The position numbers were made by a program, and so were the translations under genes. DNA of 64,000 bases from an uncultured Anaerolineae bacterium (GTDB lineage Bacteria > Chloroflexota > Anaerolineae > JACIWP01), in contig CALIBQ010000013.1 of NCBI GenBank assembly GCA_938049385.1, positions 23,551 to 87,550 on the forward strand, given 5' to 3'. The notes under the pieces were generated by a model, which was given only the letters and a program-made list of their open reading frames with translations, had not been told where the DNA came from and did not search any database. How positions within the stretch are numbered: the first letter of the stretch is position 1; the number at the start of each line of letters is the position of its first letter. Below, one piece after another: positions 39,639 through 48,686 of this stretch.

Positions 39639-41177
39639 ATGGAGCGCGGCGAGAATCGGAGGAGTTACAACATCATATGGCTGACCGCCGGCATCCTGCT
39701 GATCACAGCGGCGGCCCTCGGCGTGTATGCCCCGCTGATCCTGCCCGCCGGCCAGGCGCTCTATCCCTGGGCATCCGATACCCTGGGACATGTGTTGAAA
39801 GTGGAGTATCTGCAGGAGCAGATTGCCGGCGGGACTCTGTACCCGAACTTGATGCCGCAGTGGTACATGGGACTGCAGGTTTTCCGCTATCATGCGCCTC
39901 TGCCCTATTACATCCTGTGGGGGCTGGCACTGCTCGCCGGCGATGCGGTGTATGCCGCCAATCTCTTCATCGTCCTGTGTGCGTTCCTCGGCGGCGTGAG
40001 CTGGTTGCTGTACCGCAGGTGGGTGGGGTGGGCGCCGGCCATCGCCGGCGGCCTGCTCTATGTCTTCCTTCCCGATAACGTGCGAGTGGCGCTGGCAGAG
40101 GGCAACCTGCCGCGCGTGCTGGCGGCGGCGCTCCTGCCGCTGTGGGCGTATCTGCTTCTGCGTTCGGCCGAAGCGCCGCGCCGGCCGCGGCACCGTCTGG
40201 CCCTGGCGCTGTGCACGATGCTCATCGTCCTCAGCCACGCCATGATGGCCGCCATCTATGCCGTCGGCGGCGCCTTGCTGGCCGCATGGCTGTGGCTGTT
40301 CGGCAAGACGCGCATGCGGGCGGTGATGCTGACCCTGCTGAGCATCGGCTTGGGCATCCTGGCCACCGGCTGGTGGTTCTTGCCCAGCCTGACCGGCGGC
40401 ATCACCGATATCAACGCCTCCGCCCTGACCGAGGCGCTGGCGGTCTTCCCCATCACCACGTACCTGAACCCGTTCCTGCGCCTGCGCGATCCTGAGATTG
40501 TGTATCCCGGGGCGGCACTGCTGGTGCTGGCGGTGCTCCTCGTTCTGTCCCGCGCCGGCCGGGGCAACCGCTGGAGCCTAGCCTTGATCCTCGCCGGCCT
40601 GCTGACCATCCTTATCAGCACCCCGGGATTCAATGACCTGTACAACGCCCTGCCCCTGCACCATCTGGCCTGGCCCCTGCGCTTCGTCGGGTTCGGAAGC
40701 TTCGCGCTCCTGTTGGGGCTGGCCTGGCAGGCGGCCGGCTGGCCGAAAGAGCGCTGGATGGTGCCGGCGATCGTCTTCCTGCTGGTGATGGCTGATGGCC
40801 TGCTGTCGGCGCGCTTGATCCATCTGCGGCCGGCGCGGCCCGACGTGCTGGCCGCCGCCGAGGCCATGCGGAAGACGCCCGGCTGGCGGGAGGCCACGCT
40901 GGACTCCAGCCGGCTCGGCTCCCAAGCTTCGTATTTCTTCACCCAGACCGCCGGCCGCGAGCAGGTCTACGGCTGGGCCTATCAGGGGGCACGCACGGCT
41001 CGGAATGTGGCCGCCCTGAATGAAGCGTTCGAACAGGGCTTCACCACCTACGTGCTGGACCGGCTGGAGCTGTACGGCGTGGATGATGTCGTGGTACTGC
41101 GTGCCGCCGGCGCAGACCCCGCTCTGCCGGCCGCGCTGGAAGGGGCCGGCTACTCCCGCATCTATGAGGGCAAGTGA
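39639..41177 (+). CDS. PTPS-related integral membrane protein (PF10131-like), N-terminal part of a frameshifted gene
   Basis: many TM helices; ASDTLGHVLKVEYLQEQIAGGTLYPNLMPQWYMGLQVFRYHAPLPYYILW. Confidence 0.75.
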   Translation: MERGENRRSYNIIWLTAGILLITAAALGVYAPLILPAGQALYPWASDTLGHVLKVEYLQEQIAGGTLYPNLMPQWYMGLQVFRYHAPLPYYILWGLALLAGDAVYAANLFIVLCAFLGGVSWLLYRRWVGWAPAIAGGLLYVFLPDNVRVALAEGNLPRVLAAALLPLWAYLLLRSAEAPRRPRHRLALALCTMLIVLSHAMMAAIYAVGGALLAAWLWLFGKTRMRAVMLTLLSIGLGILATGWWFLPSLTGGITDINASALTEALAVFPITTYLNPFLRLRDPEIVYPGAALLVLAVLLVLSRAGRGNRWSLALILAGLLTILISTPGFNDLYNALPLHHLAWPLRFVGFGSFALLLGLAWQAAGWPKERWMVPAIVFLLVMADGLLSARLIHLRPARPDVLAAAEAMRKTPGWREATLDSSRLGSQASYFFTQTAGREQVYGWAYQGARTARNVAALNEAFEQGFTTYVLDRLELYGVDDVVVLRAAGADPALPAALEGAGYSRIYEGK

Positions 41178-42147
41178 GCTGGCACTGTACCACCGCGACG
41201 GCGCGCCGCGCGCCGTCCGCCTGACGCATCAGGCGCTGGGCATCGGGAACGGCGCGCAGAACCTGTGCTACATCTTCCCGCAAGTCCTGCCCGGCACCAG
41301 CGACTACGTGGACGACTATTCCTTCGAGGAACTGCGCGCCTATCATACCATCGTGCTCTCCGGTTTCCAGTGGCGGGACCGCCGGCGCGCCGAGGAGCTG
41401 GTCCAGCGGCTGGCGGAGGCCGGCGTGCGCGTGGTCGTGGACCTGACGAACAGCCTGCCCGAATCGCTGTCACGCGAGCCTTATTTCCTGGGAGTGTGGG
41501 GTGAGCTGGTGATCCTGGACCAACAGCCAGTGGAGGCCGCCGGCGAATGGGGCACCTACCGCTTCCGCCCCTTCAGCGCCGCCTATGCGCTCTGGCAGGC
41601 GCAGACACCGCAGGGTCTGGATCGCGCGACGCTGGCGCATCCGTACCTGGGCGGCACCAGCGCGATGGTGGGCTACAAGCAGGCCGGCGGAGGACGTGTC
41701 TGGTTCGTGGGCCTTAACCTGCCTTATCATGCGGTGCTGACTCGTGACCCAGCGGCGATCGAGGTGTTATCGCGGGTGCTGGAGATGACGCCGGCAGAAC
41801 GCCAGCCGTATCAAACCATACCGCTCGAGAATTACAAAGCCTTTGCAAATGGCTACCGCTTTGACTATCAGCTTGCGGAGGCGAGCTGGCTGTTGTTCCC
41901 GGCCGCCTTCCATGATGGGACCGAGGTGCGGATTGACGGAAAGCCGGCCGTTGCTCGTTCCTATGAGCGGCTCATCGCTTTCGAGGCGCCGGCTGGCCGG
42001 CACACCGTCACCATTCGCATTCGCCCCACCCCGATCTACACGCTGGGGGCCTTGGCCAGTATTGTCGCGCTGATGGGCCTGGGCGGGCTGTTCTGGTGGG
42101 AGAGCTGGCCGGCACAGCCGGCGGGGGAGGCGAGCCATGCGGCGTGA
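41164..42147 (+). CDS. C-terminal part of the PTPS-related membrane protein (ThuA/glutamine-amidotransferase-like region plus TM)
   Basis: ELALYHRDGAPRAVRLTHQALGIG... continues the preceding ORF after an apparent 1-nt shift; C-terminal TM YTLGALASIVALMGLGGLFWW. Confidence 0.65.
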   Translation: MRASELALYHRDGAPRAVRLTHQALGIGNGAQNLCYIFPQVLPGTSDYVDDYSFEELRAYHTIVLSGFQWRDRRRAEELVQRLAEAGVRVVVDLTNSLPESLSREPYFLGVWGELVILDQQPVEAAGEWGTYRFRPFSAAYALWQAQTPQGLDRATLAHPYLGGTSAMVGYKQAGGGRVWFVGLNLPYHAVLTRDPAAIEVLSRVLEMTPAERQPYQTIPLENYKAFANGYRFDYQLAEASWLLFPAAFHDGTEVRIDGKPAVARSYERLIAFEAPAGRHTVTIRIRPTPIYTLGALASIVALMGLGGLFWWESWPAQPAGEASHAA

Positions 42148-42818
42148 TCGTGTCCTGTATCAGGCGCTTCTGCTGGCGCTGACAGCCTTCCTGCTTCTGC
42201 CTGGCGCGGCGCTGGCCATTACGCTGGACGGGAACTTCGACGACTGGGCCGGCCAGCCCTGCATTCCGGACCCGTTAGGCGACGGCCCGACCAACAACAC
42301 CGACCTGACCGCGTTTTGCTGGGCCACCCAGCCGGGTGTCAGCATCATCTATTTCATGTTCGAGCGCGACAGCGCCAACGGCCCGGTCTATCTCACCGTG
42401 CTGATGGACATGAATAACAACGGCGGTTACAACGACAGTGTGGACCGCTGGGTTTTCGCGTATTATTCCCCGACCCCCAATGCCAGCGAGGTCAGCGTGC
42501 AGGTGCGGACCCCGAGCGGCAGTGTCATCAACTCGTACGGCGGGGATTGGGGAGAGTCGCGCGCAGAGGGCGCGCCGGGCGGAAATCATGGTGACCTTTG
42601 CCGACCTGGGTATGGATGTGGGGCAGACGATCAGCATGGTTGCTGGCACCGCTCAGAGCAACAGTCTCCCCAATGTGGACCTGGCGCCGGACAGCGGAAG
42701 CATCACCTGGTCGCCCATCCCGGCGCTCGGCTGGCCCCTGCTGGGGCTGGTGGTCGCCGCCTTCATCGCATGGACCTGGTACCGCCGAGGAAGGTTTGTA
42801 TGGGTACGGCAGTCCTGA
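42137..42818 (+). CDS. candidate exosortase substrate: secreted protein with C-terminal TM/Arg sorting tail; apparent frameshift about 42550-42585
   Basis: signal peptide then ITLDGNFDDWAGQP...; after the shift ...AEIMVTFADLGMDVGQTISMVAGTAQSNSLPNVDLAPDSGSITWSPIPALGWPLLGLVVAAFIAWTWYRRGRFVWVRQS. Confidence 0.65.
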
Positions 42819-43420
42819 TATTCCTGGCGGCCCTGGTCTGGCTGGCGCTGGTGCTCTTTTTCCGGCGCAACCGCATCTGGCTCCTGTATTATATCACCGG
42901 CTCGGTAGGGCTGGCGCTCCTGCTGATTTTCGCCGGCGTGAAATGGCTGCCGCTGGCCGCTGGCATGGAATATGCCACTGCATATGCCGGCCATGCCCTC
43001 AGCAACCTGGTGGGCATCCCCACCTATCTTTTCCGCGCTGCCCCAAATAACATCTTCGTCTGGGTGGTGGAACAGACCCCCGGCTGGACGGTGGTGCGGG
43101 TGGACTTGGAATGTTCCGGTATGCTGGAGCTGGCGGCCTGGATCGGGCTACTGCTCTTTTATCCTAACTGGGGCCTGTGGAAACGGCTGGGGCTTATCGT
43201 CCTGGGCGCGGTGGGCATCTTCGGTGCGAACCTAGTGCGGGTCGTGGCCATCATCGCCATCCTGCACACGTTCGGCAAGCAGTCCATCGTGATCGCGCAT
43301 ACGTTTATCGGCCGATTGCTCTTCTTCGGGCTGGTGATGCTGGGAATGTACTGGTATGTGTTCAGCCGGCTGACCATCCACAGCCTGGCGGATCGGATTA
43401 CAGCGAGGCTGCGGGCATGA
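42800..43420 (+). CDS. xrtG: exosortase/archaeosortase family protein, XrtG-like
   Basis: polytopic membrane protein with ECSGMLELAAW (Cys), FGANLVRVVAIIAILHTFG (Arg) and HTFIGRLLFFG (His) in family order. Confidence 0.82.
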   Translation: MGTAVLIFLAALVWLALVLFFRRNRIWLLYYITGSVGLALLLIFAGVKWLPLAAGMEYATAYAGHALSNLVGIPTYLFRAAPNNIFVWVVEQTPGWTVVRVDLECSGMLELAAWIGLLLFYPNWGLWKRLGLIVLGAVGIFGANLVRVVAIIAILHTFGKQSIVIAHTFIGRLLFFGLVMLGMYWYVFSRLTIHSLADRITARLRA

Positions 43421-44766
43421 AAGAACGGGTGCTGGCGCTAGCGATATACTGGGGCGTGTGGCTGATCCTGCCGGTGCTGGTGGACGGGCTGTCCGCGCTG
43501 GTGCAGTTCATCCAGGTGCTGTTCCAGCGTCTGCGCCGCCGGCCGGTGCCGGACCCGGAGGCATGGCCCGGCATCTCCGTGATCATCCCCGTCTACAACG
43601 GCGCCCATACCCTCGGACTGTGCTTGGAGAGCCTGCGCCGGCAGAACTATCCCCAGGAACGGCTGGAAGTCATCGTGGTGGACAACGGGAGTAACGACGG
43701 CACGTATGCCGTGTTCCAGGAGCACGCCGGACGCCCCTTCGCCGGCCAGATGCACTGGATGTCCATCGCCGGCCGGGGCAAGTCCTACGCCCTGAACGCC
43801 GGCATCCACGCCGCCAGCCATCCCTATATCTGCACCGTGGACGCCGACGCGGTGCTCCATCCCGATGCCCTGCGCCATATGGCGCGGCATTTCGAGGCGG
43901 ACCACAGCTTAGCGGCGGCTACCGGCACCGTGGAAGTGCTCACCGCCGCAGAATCGGGGCTGGCCGGCCGTATCCCGGAGCTGATCGCCGAGTGCGAGTT
44001 CCATGAGTACCTGGCCGCTTTCTGGTTGGGCCGGCAGGGACAGGCGTTCAGCAACAGCCTCTATACCCTGGCCGGGGTCTTCTCTTTCTTCCGCCGGCGC
44101 GCTTTGCTGGACACCCCGCTCTATGATAAGCAGACCGTGTCCGAGGACACCAAAATTACCTTTGATATTCGCCAGCGCTTCGGGGGCGGCCGGCTGACCT
44201 GCATCCCCGAGGCGGTGGTCTTCGTTACCTCCACCCCGTCCTTGAGCGCCCTTTACGCGCAGAGGGTCCGCTGGCAAAGGGGTGAGCTGGAGGTAGCGGC
44301 CGTCTATCAGCATCTGATTGATATCAACATCCTGCGCCTGCGCGACCTCTCGCTGGGGCGCATCCTGCTGATTGACCATACGTTCCTGTTCCCGCGGCTG
44401 GTATGGAGCTTCATCTTTCCGGCGCTGTGCTTCTTCGGCTATCCGCTGAGCCTGGTCATGAGCGCGCTGGGGCTGATCTACCTGTTCTATATCGGCATCG
44501 CCCTGCTGACCGACCTCAGCGTGTACCTGATGGCGCCGGCGCGCGTGCGGGAGCGCCTGCGGCGCGACTGGTGGATCATCGGCATCATCCCAGCGTACCG
44601 CTTCATGATATATGTGTTCCGCCTGGCCGGCTCGATCATCGCGCTGACCGAGTCGCCGGCTTGGCGGGTGCAGAATCCCATTGAAGAAACCGCGCGCGCC
44701 TGGCGGGCCATGCTGACGGCGCTCCGCCGGCGCGCACCGCGACAGGAGGTGAGCGATGGCATATGA
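43417..44766 (+). CDS. glycosyltransferase family 2, exosortase G-associated type
   Basis: WPGISVIIPVYNGAHTLGLCLESLRRQNYPQERLEVIVVDNGSNDGTY...VDADAVLHPDALRHM...QRVRWQRGELEV (QxxRW). Confidence 0.88.
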   Translation: MKERVLALAIYWGVWLILPVLVDGLSALVQFIQVLFQRLRRRPVPDPEAWPGISVIIPVYNGAHTLGLCLESLRRQNYPQERLEVIVVDNGSNDGTYAVFQEHAGRPFAGQMHWMSIAGRGKSYALNAGIHAASHPYICTVDADAVLHPDALRHMARHFEADHSLAAATGTVEVLTAAESGLAGRIPELIAECEFHEYLAAFWLGRQGQAFSNSLYTLAGVFSFFRRRALLDTPLYDKQTVSEDTKITFDIRQRFGGGRLTCIPEAVVFVTSTPSLSALYAQRVRWQRGELEVAAVYQHLIDINILRLRDLSLGRILLIDHTFLFPRLVWSFIFPALCFFGYPLSLVMSALGLIYLFYIGIALLTDLSVYLMAPARVRERLRRDWWIIGIIPAYRFMIYVFRLAGSIIALTESPAWRVQNPIEETARAWRAMLTALRRRAPRQEVSDGI

Positions 44767-45643
44767 TACCTTCAAAGTACTGATTATTGATGATGACGAT
44801 GATACGCTGAAACTGTATGGGCTGGCGCTTGGCCGACAGCACTACGAAATCCTGGAGGCCCATTCCGGCCAGGAGGGGCTGGAGTATGCCTTCCGGGAGG
44901 AACCCGATGTGATCCTTCTGGACCTGATGATGCCGGGCATGGATGGGTACGAGGTCTGCCGGCGACTGCGCACCGCGCCCAAGACCGCCGACTTACCCAT
45001 CCTTATCCTGACCAACCTGAGCGGCGCGTCGGCCCGCCAGAAGGCTCATGAGCTAGGGGCCGATGACTTCATCACGAAGGGTGAGCCGCTGGGGCATCTG
45101 GATGGGCGCATCAAGATGCTCATCAAACAGCGCATCCTGGCGCACACGCGGAGCTGGCTGGCAGACCTGCCCGGCAGTGTTACGGGGGACTATGTACTGC
45201 GGGCGCGCCTGGCCGCCGGCCAGCCCACGGCGGTCTGCCGCCTGGATATCCATGGGTTAGGCGCGTTCAACGAACGCGCCGGCCTTGAGGCCGGCGACCG
45301 CCTGCTGTGGACCGTGGCAAGGTTACTGCGCGATCACATGCGGGACAATGCCCACGGCGATTTTGTCGCCTACTGCGGCCAGGATGACTTTATGCTCATC
45401 ATGGACCCCGCCAGGGCGCCGGCCGTGGCGCAGTCGCTGGTCGAATCCTATCACAAAGCCGTACAGCGCTGGGCCGACGGCATGTCCCTCTCTGTCGGCA
45501 TTCCCGAGCTGTATGCCGCCGCGGTGATCCTGGACGGGTCGGACGTCCACCCGGCAGTGATCTACCAGAACCTGGCGCGCATTCAGCGCGAGCTGAAGGG
45601 GCGGCGCAACGGCAGTGTTCGAGTGGAGCGGCTGGCCGGCTGA
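44756..45643 (+). CDS. response regulator with degenerate GGDEF-like output domain
   Basis: KVLIIDDDDDTLKLYGLAL..PDVILLDLMMPGMDGYEVCRRLR; GGDEF position reads CGQDDF. Confidence 0.85.
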   Translation: MAYDTFKVLIIDDDDDTLKLYGLALGRQHYEILEAHSGQEGLEYAFREEPDVILLDLMMPGMDGYEVCRRLRTAPKTADLPILILTNLSGASARQKAHELGADDFITKGEPLGHLDGRIKMLIKQRILAHTRSWLADLPGSVTGDYVLRARLAAGQPTAVCRLDIHGLGAFNERAGLEAGDRLLWTVARLLRDHMRDNAHGDFVAYCGQDDFMLIMDPARAPAVAQSLVESYHKAVQRWADGMSLSVGIPELYAAAVILDGSDVHPAVIYQNLARIQRELKGRRNGSVRVERLAG

Positions 45644-45657
45644 GGCCTGAAGCCCCC

Positions 45658-46419
45658 TCAGGCTCTCAGCCGGCTCCGCAAAATCGGGCCCAGGACGACC
45701 ACCGCCGCGCAGGCGCCGGCCAGGATGAGGGCAGTGTTCGCCACCAGCGGGGTGGAAGCCTGTTTCACGGCGATGCCCACGAACGCCCAGACAATGACCA
45801 GGCCGTACGCCGGGTCGCCGCGCAGTACTGCCATCGCCCAGGCCAAGCACGCGGCGATCACCAGCATAATGACGGCCCAGACCGCCGGCGCAAGGCCCCA
45901 GCCTTTCCACCCGATGTAATACAGTACATCGGACGCGTTGGCAATGGTTGCCACGCTTATCCACCCCAGGTAGATGCTGAAAGGCAAATGCACCAACCAG
46001 CGTTCGGCCGGCGGCACCTTCTCCCCTGAACGAGCCAACAGCAGATAAATGACGATCAGCAATATCAGCAGGACGACCATGGCCAGTATGGTCCAGAGAA
46101 ACTGCTGATAATGCCACAGGAAGAGCCAGGCGATGTTGGCCAGACAGCTCACCAGGAAAGGCCAGCTTATGGCGCGCAGGCGGGGGTTATCCCGCTGGGC
46201 CGGCAGGACCTGATAGACGGCGAAGGCCACCAGCCCCAGGTATATCAGCCCCCAGATGGAGAAGACATAGCCCGCCGGCACAAAATAGACCGCAAACTTG
46301 TCGGAAATCTCCCCGGTGGTGATCCCGTTGAGGGGGAGGATGTTGGCCAGCGCGTTGATGACAATGGTGACCAGCACCGCCGCCGCTACCAGCCACTGCC
46401 GCACCACATCCTTGTTCAT
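45658..46419 (-). CDS. TspO/MBR-related tryptophan-rich sensory protein
   Basis: multi-TM, NALANILPLNGITTGEISDKFAVYFVPAGYVFSIWGLIYLGL. Confidence 0.8.
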   Translation of the reverse strand: MNKDVVRQWLVAAAVLVTIVINALANILPLNGITTGEISDKFAVYFVPAGYVFSIWGLIYLGLVAFAVYQVLPAQRDNPRLRAISWPFLVSCLANIAWLFLWHYQQFLWTILAMVVLLILLIVIYLLLARSGEKVPPAERWLVHLPFSIYLGWISVATIANASDVLYYIGWKGWGLAPAVWAVIMLVIAACLAWAMAVLRGDPAYGLVIVWAFVGIAVKQASTPLVANTALILAGACAAVVVLGPILRSRLRA

Positions 46420-46470
46420 CGTGCCACTCCTTTCGATTATGAGATGAAGGATGCCGTAGGAAACGAACCT

Positions 46471-47505
46471 TCAGGACAGTCGGTGATAGGTGCGCAGTTG
46501 GCGCACGAAGCCGTTAATCGGGGTTTCCAGCCCCGAGGCTGGGCCGAGCGGGTCAGGGCAATCCTCCGCCGACGTCCCCATCAGCACGCGGAAGGTGTTG
46601 GCCACACCGATGGCCAGGACTTCCAGGTCATATCCACCTTCCAGGGTGAAGACCAGCCGGCCGCCGCAGAGTTCCTCCGCCAGCACGCGCAGGAGCTCTG
46701 CCAGGCCGGCGTAGCCTTTGAGGGAAAGGTTCAGGCCGGCCAGCGGGTCGCGCCAGTGGGCGTCATAGCCAGCGGAGACCAGGATGAGCTGAGGGGCAAA
46801 CCGCCGCGCCAGCGGGAACAGCAGTTCGACAAAGATATAGCGAAAGCCCTCATCACCGACCCCATACGGCAGGGGCACGTTGACCGTATAGCCCTGTCCA
46901 TGACCCTCGCCGATCTCCTGCCAGTGCCCTGTGCCGGGGTAAAATGGGTACTGATGGGTGGAAAAGTACAGCACGCGGTCGTCCTCGTAAAAGGCTTCCT
47001 GGGTGCCGTTGCCGTGATGCACGTCGAAGTCCACGATGAGCACTCGCTGAAGGCCGGCCTGTTCCAGGGCGTACATCGCGGCGACGGCGGCATTGTTGAA
47101 GAGGCAGAAGCCCATGCCGTGTGCTGGCCGGGCATGATGCCCCGGCGGCCGTACCAGGGCGAAGGCATTGTCCAGCCGGCCTTCCAGCACAGCGCGCACC
47201 GCTTCCACCAGGCCGCCGGCGGCCAGCAGTGCCGCCTCATAGGAGCGCGGGGCGACATACGTATCGGCATCCAGGAAACCGCCGCCTCGCCGTGCCATAC
47301 GCTCCACGTACTGGCTGTAGAGCGGGGTATGCACACGATGCAGAAGCTCCAGGGCAACGGGCTGGGCCGGCACCTGTATCAGCGCCGGCAGAAGGCCGGC
47401 TTCCTCCAGCGCTTCCATGATGGCACGAAGCCGGCGGCTGTTCTCCGGGTGTCCGGGCAGGTCATGTTCGAGAAAGATGGGGTCATAAACGTAACCGGTT
47501 GTCAT
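46471..47505 (-). CDS. histone deacetylase family (AcuC-like) protein
   Basis: HDLPGHPENSRRLRAIMEAL...RPPGHHARPAHGMGFCLFNNAAVAAMYAL...VDFDVHHGNGTQEAFYEDDRVLYFSTHQYPFYPGTG. Confidence 0.95.
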   Translation of the reverse strand: MTTGYVYDPIFLEHDLPGHPENSRRLRAIMEALEEAGLLPALIQVPAQPVALELLHRVHTPLYSQYVERMARRGGGFLDADTYVAPRSYEAALLAAGGLVEAVRAVLEGRLDNAFALVRPPGHHARPAHGMGFCLFNNAAVAAMYALEQAGLQRVLIVDFDVHHGNGTQEAFYEDDRVLYFSTHQYPFYPGTGHWQEIGEGHGQGYTVNVPLPYGVGDEGFRYIFVELLFPLARRFAPQLILVSAGYDAHWRDPLAGLNLSLKGYAGLAELLRVLAEELCGGRLVFTLEGGYDLEVLAIGVANTFRVLMGTSAEDCPDPLGPASGLETPINGFVRQLRTYHRLS

Positions 47506-47583
47506 CCTGCCGTGTCCAGATTACAGAGGTTCGCGTGCCTGCCTCATTATATCACATGCCGGCGGCAAGTTCAACGGCTATGC

Positions 47584-47745
47584 GGGTGTTGAAAACGTCT
47601 GGCAGTGGAAACGGTGGCTGTGCTTGCGAAGCATTTCGCCTGGCGCTGACGCACTAGGCTTGCGGCGCCAAGCCCCGCGGGGGCTTGGCTTCCTAAGCCG
47701 GCGGCTTCCAGCCGCCGGCGAACTATTTGCTTGCAGAGGTCCCAT
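47584..47745. repeat. MITE-related interspersed repeat with GGGTGTTGAAAACG end
   Basis: shares TIR-like GGGTGTTGAAAA and the aagccccgc..gcttcctaagccggcggcttccagccgccggcgaac core with 55.9 kb and (inverted) 27.4 kb copies. Confidence 0.6.
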
Positions 47746-47756
47746 ACCCAATGATA

Positions 47757-47825
47757 TAGCAAATTGATATAATATTATATAACTTTTCATAGCAAATTTG
47801 ACAAACGCCCAAATAGGGATATACT
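47757..47825 (+). promoter_or_regulatory. direct repeats TAGCAAATT (47757, 47790) plus TTGACA (47798) promoter upstream of PocR-type regulator
   Basis: 33-bp spacing, second copy abuts the -35; -10 TATACT at 47820. Confidence 0.5.
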
Positions 47826-47857
47826 GGCTTAAGAATCTATCCTGGGATGCGGCCTGG

Positions 47858-48625
47858 ATGACAGACGAACTGCTCACCGTACGTCAACTGCAGGAACTGC
47901 TGGGTGTGGACAGGATCACTATCTACCGTCTGCTGAACAGCGGTGAACTGCCGGGCTTCAAGGTCGGTGGACAGTGGCGCTTCTCTCGGGCGGAGATCGA
48001 GGCCTGGCTGGCACGCCGGCGCGCTAGTTCCTCGGAAGAGCGACCCGTGTCGAAACCGCCGGCCCCCTGCGGCGTGGAAAGCCTGCCCCTGTCCTGTATG
48101 GAGCCAGTGCAGGACATCTTCGCCCAGGCGGTGGGCGTGTCCGTCCTCTCGGTGAACACCGCCGGCAACCCCCTCACCATCATCAGCAATCCCTGCGCCT
48201 TCTGCGAATTGGTTTTGTCGCATCCGAAGGGCCGCGCCCGCTGTCGGGCATCCTGGGCCAGGCTGGTGCAGAACCCCCTGAACCCGGAGGCTCAGCGCTG
48301 TCACGCCGGCCTGCATCTGCTGGCAGAGCCGGTGGAGGTGCGCGGCGAACGGTTGGCCTGGGTGGTGGCCGGCGGATTCGTCGTCGGCGCCTTGGAATTG
48401 GAAGCGGTGCGCCAGCGGATACCGGCAGTGTCTCGCGCGGTCGATGTGCCGGCCGAGGAGCTGGAAAAACGCTTGGCAGAAGCGCATGTCATCTCCCCAG
48501 CGGATGAAGCCAAAACGGCCGGCCTGTTGAAAAAGGTGGCGGCTACGTTCGTGGAGCTGACAGTACAGCGCGTGACCCTGCTGAGCCGGCTTCAGCATAT
48601 CGCTGAACTGGCAAGCCTGCGCTAA
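47858..48625 (+). CDS. HTH (excisionase/MerR-like) plus PocR ligand-binding domain regulator
   Basis: LLTVRQLQELLGVDRITIYRLLNSGELPGFKVGGQWRFSRAEIEAWLARR then NPCAFCELVLSHPKGRARCRASWARL..CHAGLHLLAEPV..GERLAWVVAGGFV. Confidence 0.88.
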   Translation: MTDELLTVRQLQELLGVDRITIYRLLNSGELPGFKVGGQWRFSRAEIEAWLARRRASSSEERPVSKPPAPCGVESLPLSCMEPVQDIFAQAVGVSVLSVNTAGNPLTIISNPCAFCELVLSHPKGRARCRASWARLVQNPLNPEAQRCHAGLHLLAEPVEVRGERLAWVVAGGFVVGALELEAVRQRIPAVSRAVDVPAEELEKRLAEAHVISPADEAKTAGLLKKVAATFVELTVQRVTLLSRLQHIAELASLR

Positions 48626-48686
48626 CGGTTGTTTCGGAAAGTATGTTAGCGGTTCGATAGTCATATATGCAAAAGGAGAGCATGCC

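Noticed and set aside
42137-43420. 427-aa ORF appearing to fuse the secreted protein and exosortase
   Set aside because: The middle segment (GGNHGDLCRPGYGCGADDQHGCWHRSEQQ...) is out-of-frame nonsense; a 1-nt frameshift plus an internal exosortase start at 42800 explains it better.
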